From assembly GCF_030812595.1 (NCBI RefSeq), contig NZ_JAUSSZ010000001.1:434001-498000 (forward strand): a stretch of 64,000 bases of DNA, in the 5' to 3' direction. This DNA comes from Arthrobacter bambusae (GTDB lineage Bacteria > Actinomycetota > Actinomycetes > Actinomycetales > Micrococcaceae). The first letter of the stretch is position 1; every line of letters begins with the position of its first letter. The position numbers and the translations under genes are program-made. Of this stretch, positions 1 to 8,313 are shown one piece after another. The notes under the pieces were generated by a model that worked only from the letters and a program-made list of their open reading frames with translations, was not told the DNA's origin and ran no database searches.

Positions 1-304
1 CGCCGACATCAGGCATGTGCCGGTATACGTAGCCGTGCGCTGCGGTGTCCGAGGACGACGACAGATCCGGGTTAACCCACTCGCCGTCCACGGGGGAGCC
101 GAAGAAGTCTGTAACCACCATCGACTCGGGGGTGAGGTCCGCGTAGGAGACGCCTGAGGGCTTGATGACCATCAAGTCCGCGCCCGGAACCCGGGCCGAG
201 ACGTTGCCGGCAGTCCAGACGACCAGTTCATAGCGCGTCAGTTCGGAGTGGAGTGTGCAGACTTCGGCGCGCAACCGGGAGATCGTGTCCAAAAGCGCGC
301 TCAT
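1..304 (-). CDS. araD: L-ribulose-5-phosphate 4-epimerase, N-terminal part (cut by window edge)
   Basis: About 101 N-terminal residues are present; the rest lies beyond the left edge. The class II aldolase/adducin fold is recognisable from the substrate-binding segment VVWTAGNVSARV and the following MVIKPSGVSY, both typical of AraD and related sugar-phosphate epimerases and aldolases. AraD converts L-ribulose 5-phosphate to D-xylulose 5-phosphate in the cytoplasm, the last step of L-arabinose use. Its ATG (complement of 302-304) overlaps the stop of the upstream ribulokinase gene as ATGA, so the two are probably translationally coupled. The context makes AraD more likely than a fuculose-phosphate aldolase. 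The C-terminal zinc ligands cannot be checked here. Confidence 0.85.
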   Translation of the reverse strand, partial: MSALLDTISRLRAEVCTLHSELTRYELVVWTAGNVSARVPGADLMVIKPSGVSYADLTPESMVVTDFFGSPVDGEWVNPDLSSSSDTAAHGYVYRHMPDVG

Positions 305-2013
305 GAGGAGACTCCCGTCTTCGCGACTTCCGTGGTGGATTGGGCGCGTAGGGCCTCCCGCTGAATTGCCTTGAGCCTGTGCATCACATCGTTGCCGCCT
401 CTGCCGAAGTAGTCGTGCAAAGCTGTGTACTCGGAGAAAAGCGCGCCGTACGCCTCCACGTTCTCGGGTACCGGGGTGTACACGTCGGCCGGAGCGCTGC
501 CCATCGCGGCAGATGCCGCTTCCACGTTGGCGTAGCAACCGGCAGCAACGGCGGCGTGGATGGCCGATCCAAGGGCTGGAGCCTGCGCGGAACCCACGGT
601 CGAGAGAGGCAAATTGGTCACATCGGAGTAGATCTGCATCAGCAGCGCGTTCTTCACGAGCCCACCGGCTATGACAAGTTCCTTCACGGGCACGCCGGCG
701 GAATTGAACGCTTCGATGATGATCCGGGTGCCGAAGGCCGTTGCTTCCAATAGTGCCCGGTAGATCTCCTCGGGCTTGGTTGCGAGAGTCTGACCCACGA
801 TCAGGCCGGAAAGCTCGTGGTCCACAAGCACCGAGCGGTTGCCGCTGTGCCAGTCGAGGGCGAGCAGACCGTGCTCGCCGATCCTCTGGTCGGACGCAAG
901 CTCGGTCAGGTATTCGTGGATTCCAATGCCCTGGCCGGCGGCCGCCTCATGATACGCCGGCGGCACGCCCTGCTTGACGAACCAGCCGAAGATGTCACCA
1001 ACGCCGCTCTGCCCGGCCTCGTAACCCCAGTGGCCCGCAAGGATTCCGCCGTCGACGACCCCGCACATGCCTGGAACGTCGCGCAGTTCCGCGCCGTTCA
1101 TGACGTGGCAGGTGGAAGTACCCATGATGGCCAGCAGCTGGCCCGCCTCGATGGCCTTCGCCGCCGGAGCGGTGACGTGCGCATCCACGTTGCCGACGGC
1201 GACCGCAATGCCGGCAGGCAGTCCGGTCCAGGCAGCGGCTTCGTCAGTCAGAGTGCCTGCGGTGTCACCCAGCTGGCCTATCCTGTGCTCGACCTTGGCT
1301 GACACGAAGTCCTTGAAATCCGGATTCAGCGCAGTCAGGAAATCCTCCGACGGGTAGCGGCCGCCTTGGTAGATGCCCTTGTATCCAGCGGTACAGGCAT
1401 TACGCACATATTCGCCAGTCAGCTGCCAGACGATCCAGTCGGCGGCCTCCACCCAGCGGTCCATTGCTCTGTAGACCTCTGGATCATCCTCGAGTAGCTG
1501 CAGGCCCTTGGCAAATTCCCATTCGGAAGAAATCAGGCCGCCGTAGCGGGGCAGCCACGACTCACCCCGCTCGGCTGCGAGCTTGTTGATTCGATCCGCC
1601 TGCGGCTGCGCCGAGTGGTGCCGCCAGAGCTTCACGTATGCATGCGGCCGGTCGGCGAAGCGACCCAGCTCGTTCAGTGGAGTTCCATCAGCCGTCGTAG
1701 GAATCATGGTGCACGCGGTGAAGTCGGTGCCGATGCCGATTACCTTCGCGGGATCGATGCCGGCTGCCTTGACCGCGGCGGGGACTGCGTTGCGCAGAAC
1801 CTCGCGGTAATCGTTCGGAACTTGCAGCGCCCAGTCCGCGGGAAGGCGTTCAGATCCCCCTGGCAGACGGTCGGTCATGACGGCGTGAGGGTACTCAAAG
1901 ACGCCGCTGCCGAGCTCAGCACCGTCGGATACCCGGACGACGACTGCACGGCCGGAAAGAGTCCCGTAGTCGACGCCAATTACATAGTGCTCCGTGGAGT
2001 CCATCTGGTCCAA
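301..2013 (-). CDS. araB: Ribulokinase
   Basis: This FGGY-family sugar kinase of 570 residues, the usual AraB length, phosphorylates L-ribulose with ATP in L-arabinose catabolism. The N-terminal phosphate-binding motif DYGTLSGR (residues 15-22) is characteristic of ribulokinases, and the C-terminal FGGY domain carries the ATP-binding segments AIMGTSTCH and VIAGGLVKN. The first possible start is a TTG at 2013 with a well-spaced GGAAGGAAA just upstream. An in-frame ATG three codons later (2004) is the alternative, but it lies too far from that ribosome site. The gene runs into araD with a 4-bp ATGA overlap. The palindrome at 2242-2255 upstream is a likely operator. Confidence 0.93.
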   Translation of the reverse strand: MDQMDSTEHYVIGVDYGTLSGRAVVVRVSDGAELGSGVFEYPHAVMTDRLPGGSERLPADWALQVPNDYREVLRNAVPAAVKAAGIDPAKVIGIGTDFTACTMIPTTADGTPLNELGRFADRPHAYVKLWRHHSAQPQADRINKLAAERGESWLPRYGGLISSEWEFAKGLQLLEDDPEVYRAMDRWVEAADWIVWQLTGEYVRNACTAGYKGIYQGGRYPSEDFLTALNPDFKDFVSAKVEHRIGQLGDTAGTLTDEAAAWTGLPAGIAVAVGNVDAHVTAPAAKAIEAGQLLAIMGTSTCHVMNGAELRDVPGMCGVVDGGILAGHWGYEAGQSGVGDIFGWFVKQGVPPAYHEAAAGQGIGIHEYLTELASDQRIGEHGLLALDWHSGNRSVLVDHELSGLIVGQTLATKPEEIYRALLEATAFGTRIIIEAFNSAGVPVKELVIAGGLVKNALLMQIYSDVTNLPLSTVGSAQAPALGSAIHAAVAAGCYANVEAASAAMGSAPADVYTPVPENVEAYGALFSEYTALHDYFGRGGNDVMHRLKAIQREALRAQSTTEVAKTGVSS

Positions 2014-2241
2014 AGGTTTCCTTCCGTTGCCTCGCTAGGAGGGGCCGTCTTCGTCGGCGACAATTCGATTTGGGCCTTGCTCGGCAGCATCGGGATGACG
2101 CTTCGTGGCTGGCCGCGTCGTGGGTCGAACGGCTCTTGCTAGCTCTAACCGGGCTGCTCGCGACCGGCAACCGCCGGACAGCCTGTCTGACGTAGCCGTG
2201 CGGCTTGCTGTTTATCCGGTTTCCCGGGCTGCTAGGCGACT

Positions 2242-2255
2242 TGCAAACTTTTGCA
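2242..2255. promoter_or_regulatory. LacI/GalR-like palindrome upstream of araB
   Basis: TGCAAACTTTTGCA is an inverted repeat with perfect 6-bp arms (TGCAAA/TTTGCA) about a 2-bp centre. Together with its flanking T residues it resembles classic LacI-family operators of the type TTGCAAnnnnTTGCAA. It lies 229 bp upstream of the araB start, inside the 476-bp non-coding stretch 2014-2489 that separates araB from the convergent end of the next gene. I see no convincing gene in that stretch. A LacI-type arabinose regulator is not in the window, so the assignment to one is inference. Confidence 0.5.
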
Positions 2256-2489
2256 TAGAACGCCTTTGTTAGATTCCGCATGAGCTGTATTAAGGCTAGG
2301 TGAGAATTCGCCGGAGGGGCTTGTAGAAGACTGCTCTTAAATTGTAAAAAACCCGCATCGCCCCCACCCTGTACGGCGCGGCAGTCTCAACTCACAAGGC
2401 CGGCAATGAACGTTGCCGATAGGCTCGCGTTGTTATGGTCATGCAGACGGAATCGCGGCCCCATGGGCGCCCTGTCTGTACCTACGACG

Positions 2490-3881
2490 TTAGTCTTCGA
2501 GGAATGCGGGGCTAAAAAGCAACTGCAGGCCCTCGGCCATGGTGGGGTGCGTGATGACGGCATCTCGGAGTTGCTGGAAGGGCAGGCCGCCCAGCATGGC
2601 CATCTGCACTACAGCGATGACCTCGCTGGCTTCGGCACTGATCAGGGCCGCCCCGAGGATGAGGTCCGTGTCGCTGTCCACCACGGCTTTCCATGCGCCG
2701 TCCAACTCGCCCAAGGTCCGCGCCCTGGGAATCGCCGTGACCGGCATCCGGGCCACCCGGATGTTGTGTCCGGCCTCGCGCGCCTCTGTTTCGCTCAATC
2801 CCACGCGGCCCAGCTCCGGGGTGACGAAGACGGTGTACGGGACCAGCCTGCCGGTGGTGGCTTGGAGGGGGCCTGCGCCTGAGAGGTTGGCCTTGAGGAT
2901 GCGGTAGTCGTTCCACGAAGCGTGGGTGAACTGCGGGCTCCCGGCCACGTCTCCGGCGGCCCAGACCCCTGAAGCCGTCGTGCGAAGGTGTTCGTCCACC
3001 TTGACGAATCCGCGTCCGGTGAGCTCGACGCCGGTGCGTTCCAGTCCTAGGCCGGCCGTCACCGGTTCACGCCCCAACGCCACGAGGACGTCCTCCGCGG
3101 AGACCGAGCCGCCGTCGGACAACTCCACGGTGACGGTCCCGTCCCCGTCCCGGGAGACCTGGACCGCTTCGACACACACCCGGAGATCGACGCCGTCGCG
3201 CACCATCGCGTCGGCCACAGCAGCTGCAACGTCGGGGTCCTCGCGGGCAAGCAACTGCCGTGCCCGCTGTATGAGCGTCACCTGCACGCCCATAATGCTC
3301 AGCATGGACGCGAATTCCGCGCCGACGTATCCACCGCCGAGGATGACCAGGCTCTTGGGCAGGCTCTCCAGCCGGAGGATGGACTCACTCGTCTGGACTT
3401 CGGCACCGGCCAGCCCGTCGATGGGCGGAAGGGACGGGACCATGCCCGTGTTGATGACAACGTTGGTTCCGCTGACCGTGCGGGTTCCGCCGTCGTCGAG
3501 GGCTACTTCCACCGTGCGCTCGGCGACGAACTTCGCTTCGCCGATGACCAGGTCCATGCCCGAGGCGATGAACGATTTTCGTTGGCCGGCCACCATGGTT
3601 CCCACCACGTCTTCCTTGCGGTGCCTCAAGAGCGCGACGTCGACGGCGACTTCCGCCGCCCCCGTGATGCCGAACTCCGCCGCGCGGCGCATGCCCCTCA
3701 GGAGCCTGGCACTGTTGACGAGGGTCTTCGTGGGAATGCAGGCGACGTTGATGCACGTTCCGCCGATCATGCCGCGTTCCACCATGGCCACGCGCTGACC
3801 CTCCGCAGCCAGATCCATGGCGAGCGACTTGCCGGCTTTCCCGCCCCCGAGGACCAGCAGATCGAACTGTTCAGACTGCAT
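2490..3881 (-). CDS. FAD-dependent disulfide reductase (dihydrolipoamide dehydrogenase/mercuric reductase family)
   Basis: This 463-residue class I pyridine nucleotide-disulfide oxidoreductase has an N-terminal FAD site LGGGKAGK and the redox-active pair in GTCINVACIPTK (Cys43, Cys48). The NAD(P)H-binding motif ILGGGYVGAEF follows near residue 170. The C-terminal dimerisation domain has the conserved HPTMAE segment, whose His and Glu act as the catalytic base pair in this family. There is no N-terminal metal-binding domain and no C-terminal vicinal cysteine pair, so it is not a classical MerA. No lipoyl-enzyme genes are nearby. The substrate is therefore open: lipoamide, soluble disulfides or quinones. 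ATG at 3881 follows a strong AGGAGGAGG. The frame stays open far upstream, but that part is antisense to the next gene. Confidence 0.85.
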   Translation of the reverse strand: MQSEQFDLLVLGGGKAGKSLAMDLAAEGQRVAMVERGMIGGTCINVACIPTKTLVNSARLLRGMRRAAEFGITGAAEVAVDVALLRHRKEDVVGTMVAGQRKSFIASGMDLVIGEAKFVAERTVEVALDDGGTRTVSGTNVVINTGMVPSLPPIDGLAGAEVQTSESILRLESLPKSLVILGGGYVGAEFASMLSIMGVQVTLIQRARQLLAREDPDVAAAVADAMVRDGVDLRVCVEAVQVSRDGDGTVTVELSDGGSVSAEDVLVALGREPVTAGLGLERTGVELTGRGFVKVDEHLRTTASGVWAAGDVAGSPQFTHASWNDYRILKANLSGAGPLQATTGRLVPYTVFVTPELGRVGLSETEAREAGHNIRVARMPVTAIPRARTLGELDGAWKAVVDSDTDLILGAALISAEASEVIAVVQMAMLGGLPFQQLRDAVITHPTMAEGLQLLFSPAFLED

Positions 3882-4028
3882 TGCGTTTCGCCTCCTCCTG
3901 ATAGACGGGGCTAACAACGACACTACATCTGGTCCCTTGGCTGGAATAGGGTACGCCGGGGCCACATCCTGCGTGTACCAAGGCCGGAATTGCTGACGGA
4001 TCGGGCCCGGTGGGGGTACGTTGTCCCC

Positions 4029-5060
4029 ATGGCGAGCGAAGCAACCACCCTCACCGTTGACGGACCAAATGGCCCCCGAGAGGTTCGGATCTCCAGCCCG
4101 AGCCGGGTTCTCTGGCCGGAATTGGGCCTGACGAAGCTGGACCTGGCGCGCTATATCGCCGAAGTCGGGGATGCGTTTATCTCCGCGAACGGTGACCGGC
4201 CGGTCTCGCTCCAGCGCTTTTCGGAGAACATCGACGGCGAACACTTCTTTTCCAAGAATCCGCCGAAAGGGACGCCCGACTACGTTCGGTCCGTGACCGT
4301 GATTTATCCGAGCGCACGCTCGCACCCGCAACTTGTATTCGACGAGCCTGCGGCGGCTGTCTGGGCGGTGCAGATGAACACCGTGGTTTTCCATCCATGG
4401 CCCTCGCGCGCTGAAAACCCGGACAATCCGGATCAGTTGCGCATCGATCTTGACCCTCAGCCCGGTACGGACTTCGACGATGCCATCCCCACAGCCTTGG
4501 AGCTGAAAAAGGTGCTTGGGGAGGCCGGGCTGAACGCCTTCATCAAGACGTCCGGCAACAGGGGGCTGCACGTCTACGCCCCGATCAAGCCCACCCGCGA
4601 GTTCCTGGACGTGCGCCACGCCGTGATCGCGGCTGCCCGGGAACTTGAGCGGCGCATGCCGGACAAAGTGACAACCAACTGGTGGAAGGAGGAACGCGGC
4701 AAGCGAGTGTTCCTGGACTTCAACCAGGCCAACCGCGACCGCACGATCGCCGGTGCCTACAGTCCGCGCGCCCTGCCGCACGCCCCGGTTTCCTGCCCCA
4801 TCACTTGGGACGAATTGGAAAACATCCGTCCCCAGGACTTTACGATCCTCACGGTTCCGGAGCGACTCAGGACCGTCGGTGATCCGTGGGCGGATATGAA
4901 TGCGCGGCCAGGCGTCGTCGACACGTTGATGGAATGGTGGGAGCGCGACGTGGCCTCCGGACTCGGGGAGCTGCCTTTCCCGCCGGACTACCCGAAGATG
5001 CCGGGCGAACCGCCCAGGGTCCAGCCGAGCCGTGCGCGAAAGGACAATGGATCGTCATAG
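4029..5060 (+). CDS. Stand-alone LigD-like primase-polymerase
   Basis: This 343-residue protein matches the polymerase domain of bacterial LigD (archaeo-eukaryotic primase superfamily). The catalytic acidic motif is RIDLDPQPG (Asp140, Asp142), followed by the nucleotide-binding SGNRGLHVY (175-183) and a late conserved acidic segment in VFLDFNQANRDRT. It lacks the ligase and phosphoesterase domains of full LigD and so resembles mycobacterial PolD-type enzymes, which favour ribonucleotides and fill short gaps in non-homologous end joining or excision repair. No Ku or ligase gene is in the window. ATG at 4029 is chosen because conserved sequence starts there; an in-frame start at 3990 would add 13 unconserved residues. 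The gene is convergent with the NCS1 permease across a strong hairpin. Confidence 0.87.
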   Translation: MASEATTLTVDGPNGPREVRISSPSRVLWPELGLTKLDLARYIAEVGDAFISANGDRPVSLQRFSENIDGEHFFSKNPPKGTPDYVRSVTVIYPSARSHPQLVFDEPAAAVWAVQMNTVVFHPWPSRAENPDNPDQLRIDLDPQPGTDFDDAIPTALELKKVLGEAGLNAFIKTSGNRGLHVYAPIKPTREFLDVRHAVIAAARELERRMPDKVTTNWWKEERGKRVFLDFNQANRDRTIAGAYSPRALPHAPVSCPITWDELENIRPQDFTILTVPERLRTVGDPWADMNARPGVVDTLMEWWERDVASGLGELPFPPDYPKMPGEPPRVQPSRARKDNGSS

Positions 5061-5105
5061 CGACTCCGCGGCGCACTGAACCTGGGCAAGTCAGGGGCCG
5101 GGCAA

Positions 5106-5148
5106 GACGACGGCGCCGCCCCCCTAGGTGGGGAGCGGCGCCGTCGTC
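5106..5148. terminator. Strong bidirectional hairpin terminator
   Basis: A perfect 14-bp stem (5106-5119 pairs with 5135-5148) encloses a second CCCC/GGGG stem around a short loop. It sits in the 106-bp gap between the stop codons of two convergent genes, the LigD-like polymerase and the permease, so it can terminate both. There is no U-tract, as is common in actinobacterial terminators. Confidence 0.8.
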
Positions 5149-5166
5149 GCTTAGCGGACCGTGGTG

Positions 5167-6624
5167 CTACGGCATCACGTGCTCGTGCGCGGCGATGTCG
5201 AGAGCTGCTTCCTCAGATTCCGCAAGCTCGTTCTCGGCCGCGACATTCGTCTTGCGCGCGAGAAGCCAGTAGAGCACGGCTGCGACGGGAAGCCCGATGA
5301 ACAGGGAGATGTCTGCACCGCTCATCGCCTGGGCGACGGGGCCGACAAAGAGCTTCCCAGCGGAGAAGAAGGGAATCATCACCGCGAAGCCGACGAGGTA
5401 CGAGATGATGCCGGGCCACCCCCAGCGGCCGTAAATGCCGTTGGGCTTGAAGATCTCGGCGATGGCGTAGTGACCCTTCCTGACCACGAAGTAGTCCATG
5501 AGATTCACTGCGGTCCAGGGGATGAAGAAGTACAGCACCAGCAGCAGGAAGTCGTTGAAGTTGGCCAGGAAGTCCTCGGAGGCGATGTTGGCAAGGACCA
5601 CGGAGATGGCGGCCGTAATAGCGATGGTGACAATCCGCAGCTTGAGGGTCGGCTTGATCTTCTTGAGGCTGTCGATCGAGGAGATGAGGGTCAGCGAGCC
5701 GCCATACATGTTCAGCGCCGTGACGGAGACGAGGCCGAGCGCGGCGATGAAGAGCGCGATCGAGCCGAACCCGCCGAAGAGCTTGTCCGCCGTCGCCTGG
5801 ATAGATCCGATGGTGTCGAAGTCCTTGCCCGCGGAAGAGGCGATGAACGCTCCGAGGAACATCACCCAGATTCCGCCGAGCGCGCTGCCCCAGAATGTGT
5901 AGCTGAAGGTTCGGCGCGCGGCGCTCGGGGGAAGATACCGGGAGTAGTCGGAAACATAGATCGCCCAGGAAATCTGGTACCCCGCGGCAACACCCAACTG
6001 GGCGAGGAAAGGCACCGGCTGGAAGTCGCCGAGGTTGAATGCACCGGCAGGGAGGTCAAGCCTGGTGATCGCCGCGATGGTCAGCAGCGCGAGCATCGCG
6101 ATGGTGAGGTAAGTCAGGTAGCGCTCGAAGCGGTGGATCAGGTCATAACCGAAAAGGGCGACGACGACGGCAACCACCGTCACGACCCAGAACCAAAGGT
6201 TGTCCGAACCGACGTGAACGGAGCCGGCGATGGCCTGCCCGGCCAGCACAGTGTTGAAGATATTGAAGCCGGCGTACTGCAGGTAGGCGAAAAGCCAGAC
6301 CAGGAGCGCGCCGACGTACCCGAATTGCGGGCGGGACTGGATCATCTGAGGCAGGCCCAGTTGAGGCCCCTGGGATGAGTGGGCCGCCATGAAGAGGGTC
6401 CCGACGAGCACGCCGAGGGCGATCGCGATCAGGGACCAGGCCAGGTTCCCGCCGGTGGTGACGCCGATGAGGCCAACTGCCAGCGTGGCGATCTGGGCGT
6501 TGCTCATGAACCACAGTGGTCCAATACTGGAGACTTTTCCGTGGCGCTCGTCCAACGGGACGTAGTCGATAGAGCGGACTTCAAGTCCGCCGCTTTGGGC
6601 TTGGCCCGTTGTTGAGGTGGTCAA
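5167..6624 (-). CDS. NCS1-family purine/cytosine (nucleobase) permease
   Basis: This integral membrane protein of about 485 residues has around twelve hydrophobic segments. It matches the nucleobase:cation symporter-1 family, which takes up cytosine, purines, hydantoins or related compounds with protons or sodium. Family-typical features include the N-terminal SIGPLWFMSNAQ segment and GYQISWAIYVSDYSRYLP near the middle. Conserved coding begins at TTG 6624 (MTTSTTG), which has AAGGA ten bases upstream; in-frame codons further upstream lack a ribosome site and do not look conserved. It stands alone, without a cytosine deaminase or hydantoinase gene, so the substrate is unknown. The palindromes at 6696-6710 and 6795-6809 could mediate its control. 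Confidence 0.87.
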   Translation of the reverse strand: MTTSTTGQAQSGGLEVRSIDYVPLDERHGKVSSIGPLWFMSNAQIATLAVGLIGVTTGGNLAWSLIAIALGVLVGTLFMAAHSSQGPQLGLPQMIQSRPQFGYVGALLVWLFAYLQYAGFNIFNTVLAGQAIAGSVHVGSDNLWFWVVTVVAVVVALFGYDLIHRFERYLTYLTIAMLALLTIAAITRLDLPAGAFNLGDFQPVPFLAQLGVAAGYQISWAIYVSDYSRYLPPSAARRTFSYTFWGSALGGIWVMFLGAFIASSAGKDFDTIGSIQATADKLFGGFGSIALFIAALGLVSVTALNMYGGSLTLISSIDSLKKIKPTLKLRIVTIAITAAISVVLANIASEDFLANFNDFLLLVLYFFIPWTAVNLMDYFVVRKGHYAIAEIFKPNGIYGRWGWPGIISYLVGFAVMIPFFSAGKLFVGPVAQAMSGADISLFIGLPVAAVLYWLLARKTNVAAENELAESEEAALDIAAHEHVMP

Positions 6625-6991
6625 ATTCCATCTTTCCTTGAACTCGAGTCGGCCCCCTCTGGGATCCGATCGCCGCCAGTAATGGCAGCCGCACATTGTG
6701 GCCTGCACAACATTCGAATAGAGACTATGGGCGTCAGAAGCGCGCTGAATATGTGCGGTTGCACGGTCGGGCGCCCTCGGTTCTAGGCGGCCGCACGGTT
6801 TGGAACCGTAGCGCGCAACGTTTGTTTAGCCATCGTAAACTAACGGGCAACGGGAGCGGTACTTGGCTACTTCTTCGTGCGAGTTTCCACCCAGAGCCAG
6901 GTGGAGCCCCGAAAGGCCTTCCTTCAGCTACCAAACGGCGGCACGATGAAGAAGAGCAGAACCCGTCCGAGGAGGGAAGGGGGAGGGCAGC
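6625..6991. promoter_or_regulatory. Divergent promoter region with two inverted repeats
   Basis: This 367-bp non-coding region lies between the permease (leftward) and the membrane protein (rightward). It holds TTGTG-gcctg-CACAA at 6696-6710, a GntR-like palindrome 72 bp upstream of the permease start, and ACGGTT-tgg-AACCGT at 6795-6809. Neither regulator is in the window, so these are candidate operators only. No open frame with coding character is seen here. Confidence 0.4.
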
Positions 6992-7558
6992 GTGGATGAG
7001 CAAGGATCCAATCGACGCCTGAGCTTCCCGGCATGGGAAGTCGGGCCCGTGGCAGTCGGACTCGGCCTGGTGGCCCACGTGGTCTCAGGTGGCGTGGCTC
7101 CGGGGCTTCCAGTGCTGCTGGCGCTGATGGCTGTGCTGAGCATGTGCGCTTCGCTGCTCGCTCGGATAAAGCTGCCGACTTGGATATTGCTCGTTCTCAG
7201 CGGCGTCGCCCAGCAGGTTCTGCATCTGGCCTTCGACCGGCTCTCCGGGACCTTCACAGTTGTGGCGCCCGTGGAGCATCAGCATGCAGCGACGGGATTG
7301 CCGCCTGGCCAGCTGACCGCACCGCCTTCCTTCGCGTCCGGGCACTCACCGGACTTAATGGTGGACACCCACGTGGCCGCAGCCTTGCTGACAGCGCTCC
7401 TCGTCTCCCGGGCGGACATTTCGCTTACGCGTGCGTGGGCCCTACTCCAGCGCGTGTCTCCGGGAGGTCCAGCCCCATCCCATCACGGTACTTCCCAGCC
7501 ATTCCCCAACGCCGCGTCTGCAGGCACGCCCAAACCATCGCCCAAGGCGCGGAGGTAA
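6992..7558 (+). CDS. Small polytopic membrane protein, function unknown
   Basis: This 188-residue protein has about four hydrophobic helices (residues 18-38, 38-58, 62-80 and 125-140). A hydrophilic loop between helices 3 and 4 is rich in histidine (EHQHAA, GHSPDLMVDTHV), which suggests metal contact or an extracytoplasmic sensor, but I do not recognise the family with confidence. The tail is proline/serine-rich and probably cytoplasmic. The GTG start at 6992 follows GGGAGGG at the right distance. The last 76 bases overlap the 3' end of the convergent glycosyltransferase gene, an unusually long tail-to-tail overlap, so the final 25 residues may be poorly conserved. Confidence 0.65.
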   Translation: MDEQGSNRRLSFPAWEVGPVAVGLGLVAHVVSGGVAPGLPVLLALMAVLSMCASLLARIKLPTWILLVLSGVAQQVLHLAFDRLSGTFTVVAPVEHQHAATGLPPGQLTAPPSFASGHSPDLMVDTHVAAALLTALLVSRADISLTRAWALLQRVSPGGPAPSHHGTSQPFPNAASAGTPKPSPKARR

Positions 7559-8313
7559 CCGGCGAACCCGTGGGGTGCCCGGCCTTGCAAGCGGCTCGAG
7601 GTGACGACCCTGAGGGTGTCCGTCGCGACGACGGCACTACCGGCACGCCGGAGACGCTCCGCCAGGATCCGGTCCTCGTGGATACGCACGGGCTCGAAAC
7701 CGCCGACGCGGAGATAGTGCGATGCACGGACGCCGAAGTTCGCGCCGAACACGTGGGAGTGGTCCTCGGTGAAGCGATGTGTGCGCGCCCACGCTTTGAG
7801 CAAGCGCCCGTCCAGCTCGCCGGGGTCCGGTTCCACGGTGCCCAGTACCGCGTCGGCCCCTGACTCGGCGAGTTCGACTTGGCCGCAAAGCCAATGCGGT
7901 GGAACCTCGGAGTCGGCGTCGGTATTGGCCAGCCAGACCTGCTCGGGGGCTGCAGCTGTTGCGGCGAGCGCGGCGCGGATGCCCGCCGCCCTGCTGGCCC
8001 CTGCACTGTGGAGCCGAACGTCGAGGAGGCTGAGGCAGCCGGCAGGACCGGCGGCGTCGACGGCGGCTTCCCGCGTGCCGTCGTCGCACGCGTCCAGCAC
8101 CACCACGACGCTGATGTCCACGCCAGGCCGCACTGCGCGCAACTCGCTTGAGGCGCGGAAAATGGAGCGGATCGCACGGGCGATGCGCTCGGCCTCGTTA
8201 CGGGCCGGAACGACGACGGCGACATGGCTGATGCGGCCCTCGAATGGTCGGACGTTTGCGGATGGCGTGCCATCGAGGGGCCGCTTGCCGCCCTGAAGGC
8301 TAAGCGCGGGCAT
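7483..8313 (-). CDS. GT2-family glycosyltransferase
   Basis: This 276-residue glycosyltransferase has a GT-A fold. It shows the nucleotide-sugar motif VVVPARNEAERI near residue 33, the acidic DxD-type motif in NTDADSEVPPHW near residue 130, and a late catalytic acidic segment in IHEDRILAERL. It has no membrane helix, so it probably acts on a soluble or membrane-surface acceptor in the cytoplasm. Its ATG lies 14 bp inside the end of the PIG-L/methyltransferase gene, making it the third gene of a tightly packed operon with that gene and the acyl-CoA dehydrogenase-like gene. The linkage to a deacetylase and a methyltransferase suggests tailoring of a glycosylated small molecule or glycolipid; donor and acceptor are unknown. 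Confidence 0.85.
   Translation of the reverse strand: MPALSLQGGKRPLDGTPSANVRPFEGRISHVAVVVPARNEAERIARAIRSIFRASSELRAVRPGVDISVVVVLDACDDGTREAAVDAAGPAGCLSLLDVRLHSAGASRAAGIRAALAATAAAPEQVWLANTDADSEVPPHWLCGQVELAESGADAVLGTVEPDPGELDGRLLKAWARTHRFTEDHSHVFGANFGVRASHYLRVGGFEPVRIHEDRILAERLRRAGSAVVATDTLRVVTSSRLQGRAPHGFAGYLRALGDGLGVPADAALGNGWEVP

Noticed and set aside
3882..4781. Upstream extension of the disulfide reductase to 763 codons
   Set aside because: The extension is antisense to the LigD-like polymerase, and the FAD-binding start and strong ribosome site fix the start at 3881.
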